A DNA stretch of 64,000 bases from Bradyrhizobium ontarionense (GCF_021088345.1 NZ_CP088156.1:5580001-5644000), one strand, 5' to 3'. Positions 27,802 through 38,179 are shown, counted from the stretch's first letter. Notes: a model not told the origin generated them from the letters alone. Numbers and translations: made by a program.

Positions 27802-27989
27802 TTGCATGGCGGCTTGGAGCCGGCGACACCGGACGGGCTTCGGCCGGCCTGTTGTCCGCGGCGTGCGGGGGGCGCCGCGGCTTTCGGCGCTCTGGCCGGC
27901 GAGTTGAACCTGATGGCGATTCCACCCTTAAGACCTTAACCATACTTTTTCGTTAGCTTCGGCATCCTCGGTCACGGAATCGGTGCCTT

Positions 27990-28967
27990 ATGCGTAGACA
28001 TGTCTGGGAATTTTGCCTCGCGGTATTTGTCGCCGCACTGGCCGGATCGCTGCAGGCGGCGGCCTCACCACGAATGGTTTCGCTGGTCTTCAATTCGCAA
28101 ACTCAGAACCCGCAGCAGATCGGGGCCGATGAATTCCGGCAGAAGCTGTTGGCGCTCACGGGCAAGCGGCTCATCGTCGACGAGCGCGGCGGCAACGCGT
28201 TCGGCAGCGAAGCGGCGGTGCTGGCCGCGGCCCGGACCGGTGCCGTCGACGTCGCCGTGGTGTCCGGCGGCATCGCCAGCGCAGTCGTCCCCGAGCTCGG
28301 TGTCTTCGACATTCCCTTCCTGTTCCGTGACACCGCGCACGCCAAGGCGGTGGCGCAAGGGCCGGTTGCGGCTGCGATCGGCGCCAAATTCGCCGACAAG
28401 GGTCTGGTGCTGCTGGCGCTCGGCAAGCAGGGCTTTCGCAACCTCACCAATTCGAAGCGGCCCGTCCGCACCGTTGACGACGTCAAGGGCCTCAAGATCC
28501 GCGTGATTCCGAACCCCGTCTACCAGATGACCTTCAAGGCCCTGGGTGCGGATGTGATGCCGATGGACTTTCCGCTGGTCTATGCCGCGCTCAAGGACGG
28601 GCGTCTCGACGGCCAGGAGAATCCCGTCGCGACCATCGCGGCCAATCGCTTCGAAGAGGTTCAGAAATATCTGACGCTCACCGGACATTTCTTCGCGCCG
28701 ATCGCCTTCGTCGCCAACCGCGAGGTGTTCGAGCATCTGGATGCGAGTGACCGCGAAGCGCTGGTCGCGGCCGCCAAGGCGGCTGCAGAGGTCACCTGGC
28801 AGGCCCAGCTGGATTCACAGAAACTCGACGATCTGCGCAAGGGCGGCATGGAGGTCATCGAATCCTTCGACCGCAAGACCTTCGTCGATGCGGTCAAGCC
28901 GCTCGATCCCGAATTCGAGAAGCGGTTCGGCAAGGAGCTGCTCGCCGCCATCAGGTCCACTCCGTGA
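27990..28967 (+). CDS. TRAP-type periplasmic substrate-binding protein, copy 1
   Basis: 325 residues, DctP family. A signal peptide ends near LQAAAS. The ligand-anchoring Arg of the family is at residue 171 in LKIRVIPN, and [23 protein letters not shown] is the typical DctP stretch. TRAP binding proteins capture carboxylates such as C4-dicarboxylates, sialic or aromatic acids. No DctQ or DctM membrane gene is adjacent; instead the next gene is a chemoreceptor beginning 18 bases after the stop. It probably works as the ligand sensor of that receptor. The upstream region resembles, with divergence, that of copy 2. Confidence 0.87.
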   Translation: MRRHVWEFCLAVFVAALAGSLQAAASPRMVSLVFNSQTQNPQQIGADEFRQKLLALTGKRLIVDERGGNAFGSEAAVLAAARTGAVDVAVVSGGIASAVVPELGVFDIPFLFRDTAHAKAVAQGPVAAAIGAKFADKGLVLLALGKQGFRNLTNSKRPVRTVDDVKGLKIRVIPNPVYQMTFKALGADVMPMDFPLVYAALKDGRLDGQENPVATIAANRFEEVQKYLTLTGHFFAPIAFVANREVFEHLDASDREALVAAAKAAAEVTWQAQLDSQKLDDLRKGGMEVIESFDRKTFVDAVKPLDPEFEKRFGKELLAAIRSTP

Positions 28968-28984
28968 AACAGCCGGGCAATTCC

Positions 28985-31018
28985 ATGAAACTCTCTTCGT
29001 TGATGTCGTGGATCGGCGTCCGCCCGCGGATCTTCGGCGGCTTTGCGCTGATCCTGAGCTTCCTCGTGCTGCTCGGCGGCTTCGCCATCAGCCAGGTCGG
29101 GCGGATCGGCGGCACGGTGGACGAGCTCGTTGCCAGCGCGGCCGGTGATGCCGGCATGACGCAGGTACGCGCCGCGTTGCTCGCCGCCAATGGCGCGGTG
29201 GAAAAATTCATCCGCACCTGGAGCGTCGGTGACAAGGATGCGGCCGGCAAGGCAATCGACGGCGTCGGCGAGCTCACCGATCAGGTTGAGAAGCAATCCG
29301 GCCGGCTGAAGGTGATCGCTGAGGGCGCAGGCTCGGTACGAAACGCGCTCGCGACCTACCGCGCGTCGTTCGCCGCCGCTGCCGACGCCGTGGACCGCCT
29401 GCGCGCGGCGACCGGGAAGACCGATGCACTGGGCGCCGTCGCCGGGATCAATATTGGCGGCATCCAGGTCGCCCTGGCCAATCGCGCCGGTGCCGAGCCG
29501 CTGCTCAATCCGCTGCGCCTTGCCAGCGTCGTCGATGCAGTCCGCATCGCGGTGATGCGATATACAAGCTCGCTCTCGATGGGCGATGCCGACGATGCCA
29601 GGCTCAGCTTCGTCTATGCGAGGCTTGCAGTCACCGATACGGAAGCCGAGATGGCCGGTGTCGATGACCCCAAGCTGAAGGCGCTGGTCGCAGCGCTGAA
29701 GGACGCGCTCACGGCAGATGCTGCGGCGCTCGAAGACGTGATCAAGGTCGCCGCCGACCTGCGCGCCAAGCAGGCCGAACTCGCCAAGGCCAGCGCCGCG
29801 ATCGACGTCCAGGTGGGCCGCATCAACCAGCAGCTCGGCGCGGCGCGCGCAGAGCAGGGCGCAAGAACCGGCGTGGCCGTCGAGGACACCAGGCAGACCG
29901 TCATCGTGACGGCGGCGGGGGCGGTGGTGCTCGGTGCCGTGCTGGCCTGGCTGATCGGCGCCAGCGTCTCGGGTCCGATCCGCAGCATGACCGACCGCAT
30001 GCAGTCGCTGGCGGCGGGCGAACTGGAGCAGCCGATTCCTGGCGGCGAGCAGCGCGACGAGATCGGGCGGATGGCCCGCGCGGTCGAGGTGTTCCGCGAC
30101 AATGCCCTGACCGTGCGCCGCATGGAGCAGGACGCGGCGGCGCAACGCGAGGCTTCCGAAGCCGAGCGCGCCCGGATGATGGCCGATCTGGCCGGTCGCT
30201 TCGAGCAAGGCATGCAGGGCGTGATCACCGGCGTCGGCGGCCGTGCCACCGACATGGGGCAGAGCGCCAAGGAGCTCGCGCGGGTCGCGGAGCGTGGTCG
30301 CGGACTTGCGGAAGCGGTGGCGAGCCGCGCCGAGCAGGCCTCGGTGAACGTGCAGACCGTGGCCTCGGCGACGCAGGAGCTCGCGGCCTCGATTCGCGAG
30401 ATCTCCGGTCAGGTGCAGCGCTCGGTGACGGTGTCGACCCGCGCTACGCATGAGACCCAGCGGACCTCCGACCTGATCAACGGGCTGTCCAGCGCGGCCG
30501 AGAGGATCGGCACCATCGTGCAGCTGATCCAGGCGATCGCGAGCCAGACCAACCTGCTGGCCCTCAACGCCACGATCGAGGCGGCGCGAGCCGGCGATGC
30601 CGGCAGAGGCTTTGCGATCGTCGCCAGCGAGGTGAAGAACCTCGCCTCCCAGACCGCGCAGGCGACCGAGCAGATCTCGAGCCAGATCGCGACCATCCAG
30701 AATGCCACCGAGGAGACGGTCGGGGCGATCGCGCAGTTCGGTACGACGGTGAAGGAGATCGCCGAAATCTCCAACGCGATCGCGGCCGCTGTCGAGCAGC
30801 AGGGCGCCGCGACCAGCGAAATCGCCCGCAACGTCGAGCAGGCCGCCAACGGCACGGCAGCCGTGACGCAGGAGATCGGCGACGTGCGCGCGGTTGCCGG
30901 TCAGACCGATGCCGGCGCGGAGGCTGCGCTCACGGCCGCCGCCGCTCTGCAACAGCAGGCGGCATCGCTGAAGAGCAATGTCGACGACTTCCTGCAGACG
31001 ATCCGCACCGCGGCCTGA
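28985..31018 (+). CDS. methyl-accepting chemotaxis protein, copy 1
   Basis: 677 residues. One helix near residues 15-37 ([20 protein letters not shown]), a helical periplasmic region to about 300, a second helix at about 303-330, then HAMP and a long cytoplasmic coiled coil. The signalling tip ([20 protein letters not shown]) is near 515-540. No CheR-binding pentapeptide ends the protein (TIRTAA). ATG 28985 is favoured because it aligns with the start of copy 2 and both proteins are then exactly 677 residues; GTG 28964, overlapping the stop of the binding-protein gene, is an alternative. It is the partner of the upstream TRAP-type binding protein. Confidence 0.88.
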   Translation: MKLSSLMSWIGVRPRIFGGFALILSFLVLLGGFAISQVGRIGGTVDELVASAAGDAGMTQVRAALLAANGAVEKFIRTWSVGDKDAAGKAIDGVGELTDQVEKQSGRLKVIAEGAGSVRNALATYRASFAAAADAVDRLRAATGKTDALGAVAGINIGGIQVALANRAGAEPLLNPLRLASVVDAVRIAVMRYTSSLSMGDADDARLSFVYARLAVTDTEAEMAGVDDPKLKALVAALKDALTADAAALEDVIKVAADLRAKQAELAKASAAIDVQVGRINQQLGAARAEQGARTGVAVEDTRQTVIVTAAGAVVLGAVLAWLIGASVSGPIRSMTDRMQSLAAGELEQPIPGGEQRDEIGRMARAVEVFRDNALTVRRMEQDAAAQREASEAERARMMADLAGRFEQGMQGVITGVGGRATDMGQSAKELARVAERGRGLAEAVASRAEQASVNVQTVASATQELAASIREISGQVQRSVTVSTRATHETQRTSDLINGLSSAAERIGTIVQLIQAIASQTNLLALNATIEAARAGDAGRGFAIVASEVKNLASQTAQATEQISSQIATIQNATEETVGAIAQFGTTVKEIAEISNAIAAAVEQQGAATSEIARNVEQAANGTAAVTQEIGDVRAVAGQTDAGAEAALTAAAALQQQAASLKSNVDDFLQTIRTAA

Positions 31019-31079
31019 TCTCCGGATTTCGGAACTACTTGGATTAGCAATTCCGAATCTCGGGACTACTTGGCGACGA

Positions 31080-31110
31080 GGCCCGCACGTCCATACGTGC
31101 GGGCCTTTGG
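31080..31110 (+). terminator. intrinsic terminator after receptor copy 1
   Basis: An 11-bp GC-rich stem, GGCCCGCACGT (31080-31090) and ACGTGCGGGCC (31095-31105), with a CCAT loop and TTTGGTTGTT after it. It cleanly separates the first binding-protein/receptor module from the second, so each module is its own operon. Just before it, two similar 16-base stretches end in ACTACTTGG. Confidence 0.85.
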
Positions 31111-31174
31111 TTGTTGGCTTGTCGACGAGCAATATTTTTCTGCGCGCAGCACCGCGATACCGCTCTTAATATCT

Positions 31175-31197
31175 TACCTACCATTTCTTGGTAGGTA
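31175..31197 (+). promoter_or_regulatory. 9-bp inverted repeat upstream of second TRAP binding-protein gene
   Basis: TACCTACCA (31175-31183) and TGGTAGGTA (31189-31197) around TTTCT form a perfect dyad ending 30 bases before the ATG. It lies in an AT-rich patch where an extended promoter is expected, so it could be an operator. The matching position before copy 1 has only a partly similar sequence (CTTAA followed by TTAACCAT). Confidence 0.45.
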
Positions 31198-31227
31198 CTT
31201 TCAGGTGCTGAACGCAACGGTGGAAAG

Positions 31228-32172
31228 ATGAGTAAGACGATTCGAGAGCTTGGGGTCGCCGTAGTGACGGTGGCGGCGCTGCTTGTGCCACATCACAGCG
31301 CGGCCATGCCGCGGATGATCTCGGTGGCGTCCGGCCCCGAACTATTCCGCGAGAAGCTCGCGGAAGGTCATCGCTTCATCGTCGATGGGCGTTCGGGCAA
31401 TGCGCTTGGCGGCGAGCCCATCATCCTTGCAGCGACCCGATCGGGTGCCCTGGATGTGGCGGTGCTGACCGGCGGCGTCGTCAGCTCTGTCGTTTCCGAG
31501 CTGAGTGTGTTCGACATTCCATTTCTGTTCCGCGACGAGGCGCATGCCAAAACGGTGATGCAGGGTCCGATCGGCAAACAGATCGCCGCCAAATTCGCTG
31601 ACAAGGGGCTGGTGCTGCTGGCCCTCGGCAAGCAGGGCTTTCGCAATCTCACCAACTCCAAGCGCCCGATCCGCAGCCCGGAGGATATCAGGGGCCTCAA
31701 GATCCGCGTCATTCCCAACGAGACTTATAAGATGGCATTCAAGGCTCTTGGCGCCGAAGTGATTCCGATGGACTTCCCGTTGGTCTATGGCGCCTTGAAG
31801 GACGGGCGACTGGACGGCGAGGAAAATCCGCTGACCACGATCTCGACGAGCCGCTTCTTCGAAGTCCAGAAGTACCTGACCATGTCAGGTCATTTCTTCG
31901 CGCCGGTCGCGTTCGTGGCCAATCGCGCCATGTTCGAGCAGCTCGATCCAGCCGATCAGGACGCGTTGATGGCGGCCGCCAAGGCCGGCGCCGAAGCGAC
32001 CTGGCAGGCGCAGGTCGATGAGGCAAAGCTGCAGGAGCTGCGCGCCGCGGGAATGGAGGTCGTCGACAAGATCGATCGCCAGGCTTTCGTCGATGCGGTG
32101 AAGACGCTCGATCCCGAATTTGAGAAGCGGTTCGGCAAGGAGCTGATCGCCGCCATCCGGTCAACTCGCTAA
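31228..32172 (+). CDS. TRAP-type periplasmic substrate-binding protein, copy 2
   Basis: 314 residues, homologous to the protein at 27990. A signal peptide ends near HSA. The anchoring Arg is residue 160 in LKIRVIPNE, and [21 protein letters not shown] is kept. The N-terminal lobe is about ten residues shorter than copy 1 (FREKLAEGHRFIVD in place of a longer stretch), which may change ligand range. ATG 31228 follows GGTGGAAAG. As with copy 1, no TRAP membrane subunit follows; a chemoreceptor does, starting 15 bases after the stop. Confidence 0.87.
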   Translation: MSKTIRELGVAVVTVAALLVPHHSAAMPRMISVASGPELFREKLAEGHRFIVDGRSGNALGGEPIILAATRSGALDVAVLTGGVVSSVVSELSVFDIPFLFRDEAHAKTVMQGPIGKQIAAKFADKGLVLLALGKQGFRNLTNSKRPIRSPEDIRGLKIRVIPNETYKMAFKALGAEVIPMDFPLVYGALKDGRLDGEENPLTTISTSRFFEVQKYLTMSGHFFAPVAFVANRAMFEQLDPADQDALMAAAKAGAEATWQAQVDEAKLQELRAAGMEVVDKIDRQAFVDAVKTLDPEFEKRFGKELIAAIRSTR

Positions 32173-32187
32173 GTCTTGGGGATTTCC

Positions 32188-34221
32188 GTGAAACTGTCAT
32201 CTTCACTCTCGTGGATCGGCGTCCGGCCGCGCATTTTCGGCGGCTTCGCCTTGGTGCTGTCCTTCCTCGTGCTGCTCGGCGGCTTTGCCATGGTCCAGGT
32301 CGGACGTATCGGCGGCACGGTGGATGAACTCGTTACCAGCGCAGCCGGAGATGCCGGCATGTCGCAAGTGCGCGCGGCGTTGCTCGGCGCCAATGGTGCG
32401 GTCGAGAAGTTCATCCGCACCTGGAATATCGGCGACAAGGACCTTGCGGCGAACGCAATCGAAACTGTCAGTCGGCTCGCTGATCAGGCCGAGCAGCGCT
32501 ATGGCAAGCTGCCGGCCATTGCCCAGGGCATCGCGCCCGTCCGCACTGCATTGACCAGCTACCGATCCTCGTTCTCTGCTGCGGCCGAATCGGTCGACCG
32601 GCTGCGCGCGGCGACGGCCAAAACCGATGCGCATGGCGCCACCGCCGGGCTTGACGTCGCCGGCATCCAGGTCGCGCTTGCCAATCGAACCGGCACGGAG
32701 CGTCTGTTCCAGCCGTTGCGCCTGGCCGCCGCGGTGGACGGCGTCCGTGTCTCGGTGATGCGCTATGGCTCGACGATGACGACCGCCGATGCGGTGGATG
32801 CCAAGAATGCCTTGGCCAATTCGCAGGCCGCTGTCGGCGCCACTGAGAGCGAAATCGCTCCGACCGGCGAAGCCAAGTTGAAGATGCTGGTTGTGGCGTT
32901 GAAGGAGGCGCTTACGGCTGATGCGTCCGCGCTCGAGGAGGTGATCAAGGGCGCGGATGACCTGCGTGCCAAGCAGGCCGATCTCGCCAAGGCCAGCGCG
33001 ACCATCGACTCAGAGGTCGGCCGGATCAACCAGCAGCTCGGCGCGGCGCGTGCGGAGCAGGGCGCAAGAACCGGCGTGGCCGTCGAGGACACCAGGCAGA
33101 CCGTCATCGTGACGGCGGCTGGCGCGGTGGTGCTCGGTGCGGTGCTGGCCTGGTTGATCGGCGCCAGTGTCTCGGGCCCGATCCGCAGCATGACCGACCG
33201 CATGCAGTCGCTGGCGGCTGGCGAACTGGAGCAGCCAATTCCCGGCGGCGAGCAGCGCGACGAGATCGGGCGGATGGCCCGCGCCGTGGAGATATTCCGC
33301 GAGAATGCGCTTGCCGTCCGAAGGATGGAGCAGGATGCCGCGGCGCAGCGCGAGGCCGCGGAAGCCGAGCGCGCCCGCATGATGTCCGATCTCGCCGGGC
33401 GCTTCGAGCAGGGCATGCAGGGCGTCATCACCGGCGTCGGCGGCCGGGCCTCGGAGATGGGTCATAGTGCCAAGGAGCTTGCGCGCGTCGCCGAACGCGG
33501 CCGCGGGCTGGCGGAGGCGGTGGCGACGCGCGCCGAGCAGGCCTCGGTGAACGTGCAGACCGTGGCCTCGGCGACCCAGGAGCTCGCGGCCTCGATTCGC
33601 GAGATCTCCGGTCAGGTGCAGCGCTCGGTTTCAGTCTCGACCAGGGCCACGCATGAGACGCAGCGGACATCCGACCTGATCAACGGGCTGTCCAGCGCGG
33701 CCGAAAGGATCGGCACCATCGTGCAGCTGATCCAGGCGATCGCGAGCCAGACCAATCTCCTGGCCCTCAACGCCACGATCGAGGCGGCGCGAGCCGGCGA
33801 CGCCGGCAGAGGCTTCGCGATTGTCGCCAGCGAGGTCAAGAACCTCGCCTCCCAGACCGCGCAGGCGACCGAGCAGATCTCGAGCCAGATCGCGACCATC
33901 CAGAATGCCACCGAGGAGACGGTCGGGGCGATCGCGCAGTTCGGTACGACGGTGAAGGAGATCGCCGAAATCTCCAACGCGATCGCGGCCGCGGTCGAGC
34001 AGCAGGGCGCCGCGACCAGCGAAATCGCCCGCAACGTCGAGCAGGCCGCCAACGGCACGGCAGCCGTGACGCAGGAGATCGGCGACGTGCGCGCGGTTGC
34101 CGGTCAGACCGATGCCGGCGCGGAGGCTGCGCTCACGGCCGCTGCCGCTCTGCAACAGCAGGCGGCATCGCTGAAGAGCAATGTCGACGACTTCCTGCAG
34201 ACGATCCGCACCGCGGCCTGA
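32188..34221 (+). CDS. methyl-accepting chemotaxis protein, copy 2
   Basis: 677 residues, the same length as copy 1 when read from GTG 32188 (GGGG lies six bases upstream). Domain order is the same: helix, periplasmic sensor region to about 300, helix, HAMP, signalling coiled coil with [20 protein letters not shown], and the ending TIRTAA. The periplasmic halves differ at many residues, while the signalling halves are almost identical down to synonymous bases, with only two differences seen in roughly the last 370 bases. This points to recent gene conversion. It partners with the binding protein at 31228. Confidence 0.88.
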   Translation: MKLSSSLSWIGVRPRIFGGFALVLSFLVLLGGFAMVQVGRIGGTVDELVTSAAGDAGMSQVRAALLGANGAVEKFIRTWNIGDKDLAANAIETVSRLADQAEQRYGKLPAIAQGIAPVRTALTSYRSSFSAAAESVDRLRAATAKTDAHGATAGLDVAGIQVALANRTGTERLFQPLRLAAAVDGVRVSVMRYGSTMTTADAVDAKNALANSQAAVGATESEIAPTGEAKLKMLVVALKEALTADASALEEVIKGADDLRAKQADLAKASATIDSEVGRINQQLGAARAEQGARTGVAVEDTRQTVIVTAAGAVVLGAVLAWLIGASVSGPIRSMTDRMQSLAAGELEQPIPGGEQRDEIGRMARAVEIFRENALAVRRMEQDAAAQREAAEAERARMMSDLAGRFEQGMQGVITGVGGRASEMGHSAKELARVAERGRGLAEAVATRAEQASVNVQTVASATQELAASIREISGQVQRSVSVSTRATHETQRTSDLINGLSSAAERIGTIVQLIQAIASQTNLLALNATIEAARAGDAGRGFAIVASEVKNLASQTAQATEQISSQIATIQNATEETVGAIAQFGTTVKEIAEISNAIAAAVEQQGAATSEIARNVEQAANGTAAVTQEIGDVRAVAGQTDAGAEAALTAAAALQQQAASLKSNVDDFLQTIRTAA

Positions 34222-34257
34222 TCGCCGCTGCTCGCGATCAAATGGGTCGGGTCATGC

Positions 34258-34282
34258 GGGCGGCGACTGACCGCCGCCCTTG
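34258..34282 (+). terminator. hairpin after receptor copy 2
   Basis: An 8-bp stem, GGGCGGCG (34258-34265) with CGCCGCCC (34272-34279), loop ACTGAC, followed by only TT. It is a probable but weak terminator of the second module. Confidence 0.5.
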
Positions 34283-34336
34283 CAGTTCGAGCGGTCGACG
34301 TTGACCTCCAGGGGGGCGCGGACGCAAGCTGCTACA

Positions 34337-35023
<687 letters not shown>

Positions 35024-35162
35024 CGACATCTTGAGCTCGCGCCGGTAATCTCATTCCCCGCAGCACGTTCATTGCGATAAAATCGAATGAGAAAAAAAGA
35101 ACATTTCTCTCACCTCAGGTTGAGTCATAGTTTCGCCGACGGTCCCAGGAGAGGGGCTTTCG

Positions 35163-35648
35163 ATGAAATCAGCAGTGCTGGCTACGACCATCCTTGTCGC
35201 CGGCATGCTCTTGATATCGGCAGGTTCAGGACGCGCGGACTCCCGCCTGACGGGCATGGCCATCGTGAAGGGGACATGCCAGAAGCTGGTCATCGCGGGC
35301 AAGGATCGCAGCCTGGAGTGCACGGGCAGTCTTCTCAATACTGATTACGACGATCAGCGCACCGGGGTCTATTTCACTTTGCTCGATGGTGGTGTGATCA
35401 CGTTTTCGAACCGTGGCGATCTGGAGGAGAGGGCCGGGTCCGACAAACACGTCGCGCCGGTCGACCTCGTGATCATCGGTCAATACCCAAACAAGAAGAT
35501 CAATCGCGTAGCGGCCAAGGGTCGCTGCCGGTATGGAAACCCATTCAAGGGTCCCTCGCTCATCGAGTGCTCCGCCGACAGCGAGCTTGGCCGCTTCGAA
35601 GCGACTTTCCTATCGAATGGCGAGAAGCCGGAGGTGAAGACTTTCTGA
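35163..35648 (+). CDS. secreted small protein, paralogous with next gene
   Basis: 161 residues with a signal peptide ending near GRA-DS. The mature part has four Cys (GTCQKL, LECTGSLLN, GRCRYGN, IECSADSE), suggesting two periplasmic disulfides. I do not recognise a named family. AGGAGAGG precedes ATG 35163. The adjacent frameshifted gene encodes a clear paralog, with the shared pattern G-T-C-x-K-L-x-I-A-G and the ending C-x-A-D-S-E-L. The function is unknown. Confidence 0.65.
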   Translation: MKSAVLATTILVAGMLLISAGSGRADSRLTGMAIVKGTCQKLVIAGKDRSLECTGSLLNTDYDDQRTGVYFTLLDGGVITFSNRGDLEERAGSDKHVAPVDLVIIGQYPNKKINRVAAKGRCRYGNPFKGPSLIECSADSELGRFEATFLSNGEKPEVKTF

Positions 35649-35780
35649 GGCGATCAGCTGTTGCGCCCGACCGGGAGACAAGCTGACGCACACGCTAGCG
35701 CATCCGCAGACAATGCCCCTGGTGACAGCGCGGCAGGCGACGCGAAGCTACTCAGCAACAGCGGTTTTTCGAGGATTGCA

Positions 35781-36250
35781 ATGGAAAGGATTCTTTCGTC
35801 TTTATCACTGCTGATGCTTAGCGCTGCGTGACGGCGACGGCGGTCCATGCGGAGGACGGTCTGAAAGGCACCGATACTTTGCACGGCACGTGCAGGAAGC
35901 TCACCATCGCGGGAAGAGACCGTGCGTCCGACTGCAAGGATGTTCTGCTCAACACCCGTTATGTCGACGGGCGGACCGGTTTCTACTTCGTGACGCTCGA
36001 TGGTACGATGATCACCTTTTCGAGCCCGGGCGGGCTGGCGCAGCGGCAGCACGCGAAGACCCTCGTCTATCCAATCGACGCGATCATTTTCAAGATCGAA
36101 GGTGAGATCCGGAAGATCCCTGCAAGGGGCGCGTGCCGCCCGGCGAATCCGACCAACGCGTCTTCGAGCCTCAGCTGCCAAGCCGACAGCGAGCTGTGCA
36201 AGTTCGGGGGAGAATTCCTGACCGGCGCGACCAAGGCCGCCGGCCCCTAA
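35781..36250 (+). pseudogene. frameshifted paralog of upstream secreted protein
   Basis: ATG 35781, with GAGG six bases upstream, encodes a signal-peptide start (MERILSSLSLLMLSAA) and then hits TGA at 35829. The rest of the protein continues in another frame from GTG 35828 to 36250 (VTATAVHAEDG, GTCRKLTIAGRDR, LLNTRYVDGRTG, CQADSELCKF). One base lost or gained near 35826 would restore a single secreted protein like its neighbour at 35163. It may be a true pseudogene, a recent mutation or a sequencing error. If only the part from 35828 is made, it lacks the hydrophobic core of the signal peptide. Confidence 0.65.
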
Positions 36251-36361
36251 GGACAGCCGCCGGCAGGAAGATTTGCCGCGACATCCGGCTCGAAATATTG
36301 CAACAAGTCGGGGTCACCGCCGGGCCAGTTCCGCGGGGATGGCCGGAGCTTGGAGAACGCA

Positions 36362-37363
36362 ATGTTTCGATACGTGAACCTTGTCCTTGCTACGCTTCTG
36401 AGCCTCGTATCCGTCAGCGCGGTGCAGGCGGACGAGGCGAAGGTCCGGATCGGCGTGCTACGGCTGTCATCGTCAGCGCCGGTCTTCATCGCGCTGGACA
36501 AGGGCTATTTCCGCGAGTCTGGTCTCGACGTCGAACTGAAGTTCTTCGACGCGGCGCAACCCATTGCGGTGGCAACCGCGACCGGCGATGTCGATGTCGG
36601 GGTGACCGCGTTCACGGCAGGACTTTACAACCTCGCCGGCAAGGGAACGTTGAAGATCATCGCGGGCATGAGTCGTGACCGTCCAGGCTTTCCGCTGATC
36701 GGCTATTTCGCCAGCAACAAGGCCTATGAGGCGGGTCTCAAGACGCCGAAGGACATCGCGGGCAAACGCGTGGCGATGACGCAGGTGGGCTCCAGCTTTC
36801 ATTACTCGCTCGGCCTGCTCGCCGATAAATACGGCTTCAAGCTCGCCGATGTGAAGATCGTGCCGCTGCAGTCGATGTCGAACATGGCGGCCGCGATCAA
36901 GGGCGAGACCGTCGATGCCGCCCTGATGCCGGTCTCCGCAGCGCGCAAGCTGATGGAGGAGGGCGCCGTCAAGCACCTCGGCTGGGTCGGCGACGAGACG
37001 CCTTGGCAGGTGAGCGGGGTGTTCGCCGGACCGAAGACCCTGGCCAACTCCGCGCTGATCGGCAAGCTGCTTGCCTCGCTGCAGCGGGCCGAGCGCGAGT
37101 ATCACGACGTCGTGCTCGCCTCGGTGAAGGACGGCACTGCCGCCATCGACGAGCGAACCAAGCCGCTACTCGAGATCATCGGCAAGTACACCAACCTGCC
37201 GGTCGAGCAGGTGGTTGGCAATTGCGCCTACATCGATCCCGACGGCAAGCTCGACGTGAAGAACATCGACAGCCAGATCAAATGGCTGCAGTCGCAGGGC
37301 TTTGCGGACCCGGGCTATGATGCGGCCGCGATCATCGCCAAAGACTATGTGAAGCCGGATTGA
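36362..37363 (+). CDS. NitT/TauT-type ABC transporter substrate-binding protein
   Basis: 333 residues, NMT1/SsuA-like fold. A signal peptide ends at VQA-DE. Residues after it (KVRIGVLRLSSSAPVFIALDKGYF and LDVELKFFDAAQPIAVATATGDVDVGVTAF) are typical of nitrate/sulfonate/taurine-type binding proteins. ATG 36362 has GGAG seven bases upstream. It heads a three-gene ABC importer operon (ATPase 42 bases later, then permease). Its position next to aromatic-acid genes suggests an aromatic or sulfonated substrate; that is inference. Confidence 0.87.
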   Translation: MFRYVNLVLATLLSLVSVSAVQADEAKVRIGVLRLSSSAPVFIALDKGYFRESGLDVELKFFDAAQPIAVATATGDVDVGVTAFTAGLYNLAGKGTLKIIAGMSRDRPGFPLIGYFASNKAYEAGLKTPKDIAGKRVAMTQVGSSFHYSLGLLADKYGFKLADVKIVPLQSMSNMAAAIKGETVDAALMPVSAARKLMEEGAVKHLGWVGDETPWQVSGVFAGPKTLANSALIGKLLASLQRAEREYHDVVLASVKDGTAAIDERTKPLLEIIGKYTNLPVEQVVGNCAYIDPDGKLDVKNIDSQIKWLQSQGFADPGYDAAAIIAKDYVKPD

Positions 37364-37405
37364 TCGGAGAGACGCAAAGCGTGGACGGCACCGGAATCGT
37401 CTGAC

Positions 37406-38179
37406 ATGGACCTGATCGCCGCAAATATCAGCCATCGCTTCGATGCTCTCGAGGTGCTTCACGACGTCTCGTTCACGGTCGGGGCGGGCGAGGTCGTCGC
37501 CGTCGTCGGTCCGTCCGGCTGCGGCAAGAGCACGTTGCTGTCGATCCTCGGTGGGCTGCTGCAGCCGAGCGGCGGTCAGGCCATGCTACGCGGAGCTGCG
37601 CCGAACGGCAGCCTCAATCCCGTGACCTTCGTGTTCCAGGATTTTGCGCTGCTGCCCTGGGCGAGCGTCGCAGAGAATGTCGCCTTCCCGCTCCTGCATA
37701 CGTCTCTGTCCACGCCGCAGCGCGCCGCCGCCGTCGACGATGCTTTGCATCGGACCGGGCTGGTCGACTTCCGCGCGGTCTATCCCAAGCAGCTGTCGGG
37801 CGGTATGCGCCAGCGCGTCGGGATCGCCCGTGGGCTGGCGGTGCGGCCTGCAATCCTGCTGATGGACGAGCCGCTGTCGGCACTGGATTCGCAGACCCGA
37901 GAGCTCCTGATGGAGGATTTCGTCAAGCTGCTCGCCGACGGCACCATGGGCGTAGTCTACGTCACGCACAATCTCGAGGAGGCCGTGCGGCTGGCCGACC
38001 GTATCGTCGTGCTGTCGCGCCGCCCTGGCCGCATCCGGAAGGTGGTCAGCGTGCCCGGGGCGCGGCGCAGCCGGGGTGACGCAGCGGCGCGCTCCCAATT
38101 GTTGGACCTGCAGAACGAGCTGTGGTCGCTGATCCGAACCGAGGCGATCGATGCCGAGCGCGAGGTCCAGCATGCTTGA
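37406..38179 (+). CDS. ABC transporter ATP-binding protein (NitT/TauT type)
   Basis: 257 residues. Walker A is GPSGCGKST, the signature LSGGMRQRVGIARGLA, Walker B ILLMDEPLSALD and the switch VTHNLEEA. Size and order match SsuB/TauB-like ATPases that energise the permease encoded next. The end overlaps the permease start by 8 bases. The substrate follows from the binding protein and is not known. Confidence 0.9.
   Translation: MDLIAANISHRFDALEVLHDVSFTVGAGEVVAVVGPSGCGKSTLLSILGGLLQPSGGQAMLRGAAPNGSLNPVTFVFQDFALLPWASVAENVAFPLLHTSLSTPQRAAAVDDALHRTGLVDFRAVYPKQLSGGMRQRVGIARGLAVRPAILLMDEPLSALDSQTRELLMEDFVKLLADGTMGVVYVTHNLEEAVRLADRIVVLSRRPGRIRKVVSVPGARRSRGDAAARSQLLDLQNELWSLIRTEAIDAEREVQHA

Noticed and set aside
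28964..28984. GTG 28964 as the start of receptor copy 1 (GTGA overlap with the binding-protein stop)
   Set aside because: The downstream ATG 28985 aligns exactly with the start of copy 2 and gives equal protein lengths; the overlap start remains only an alternative.
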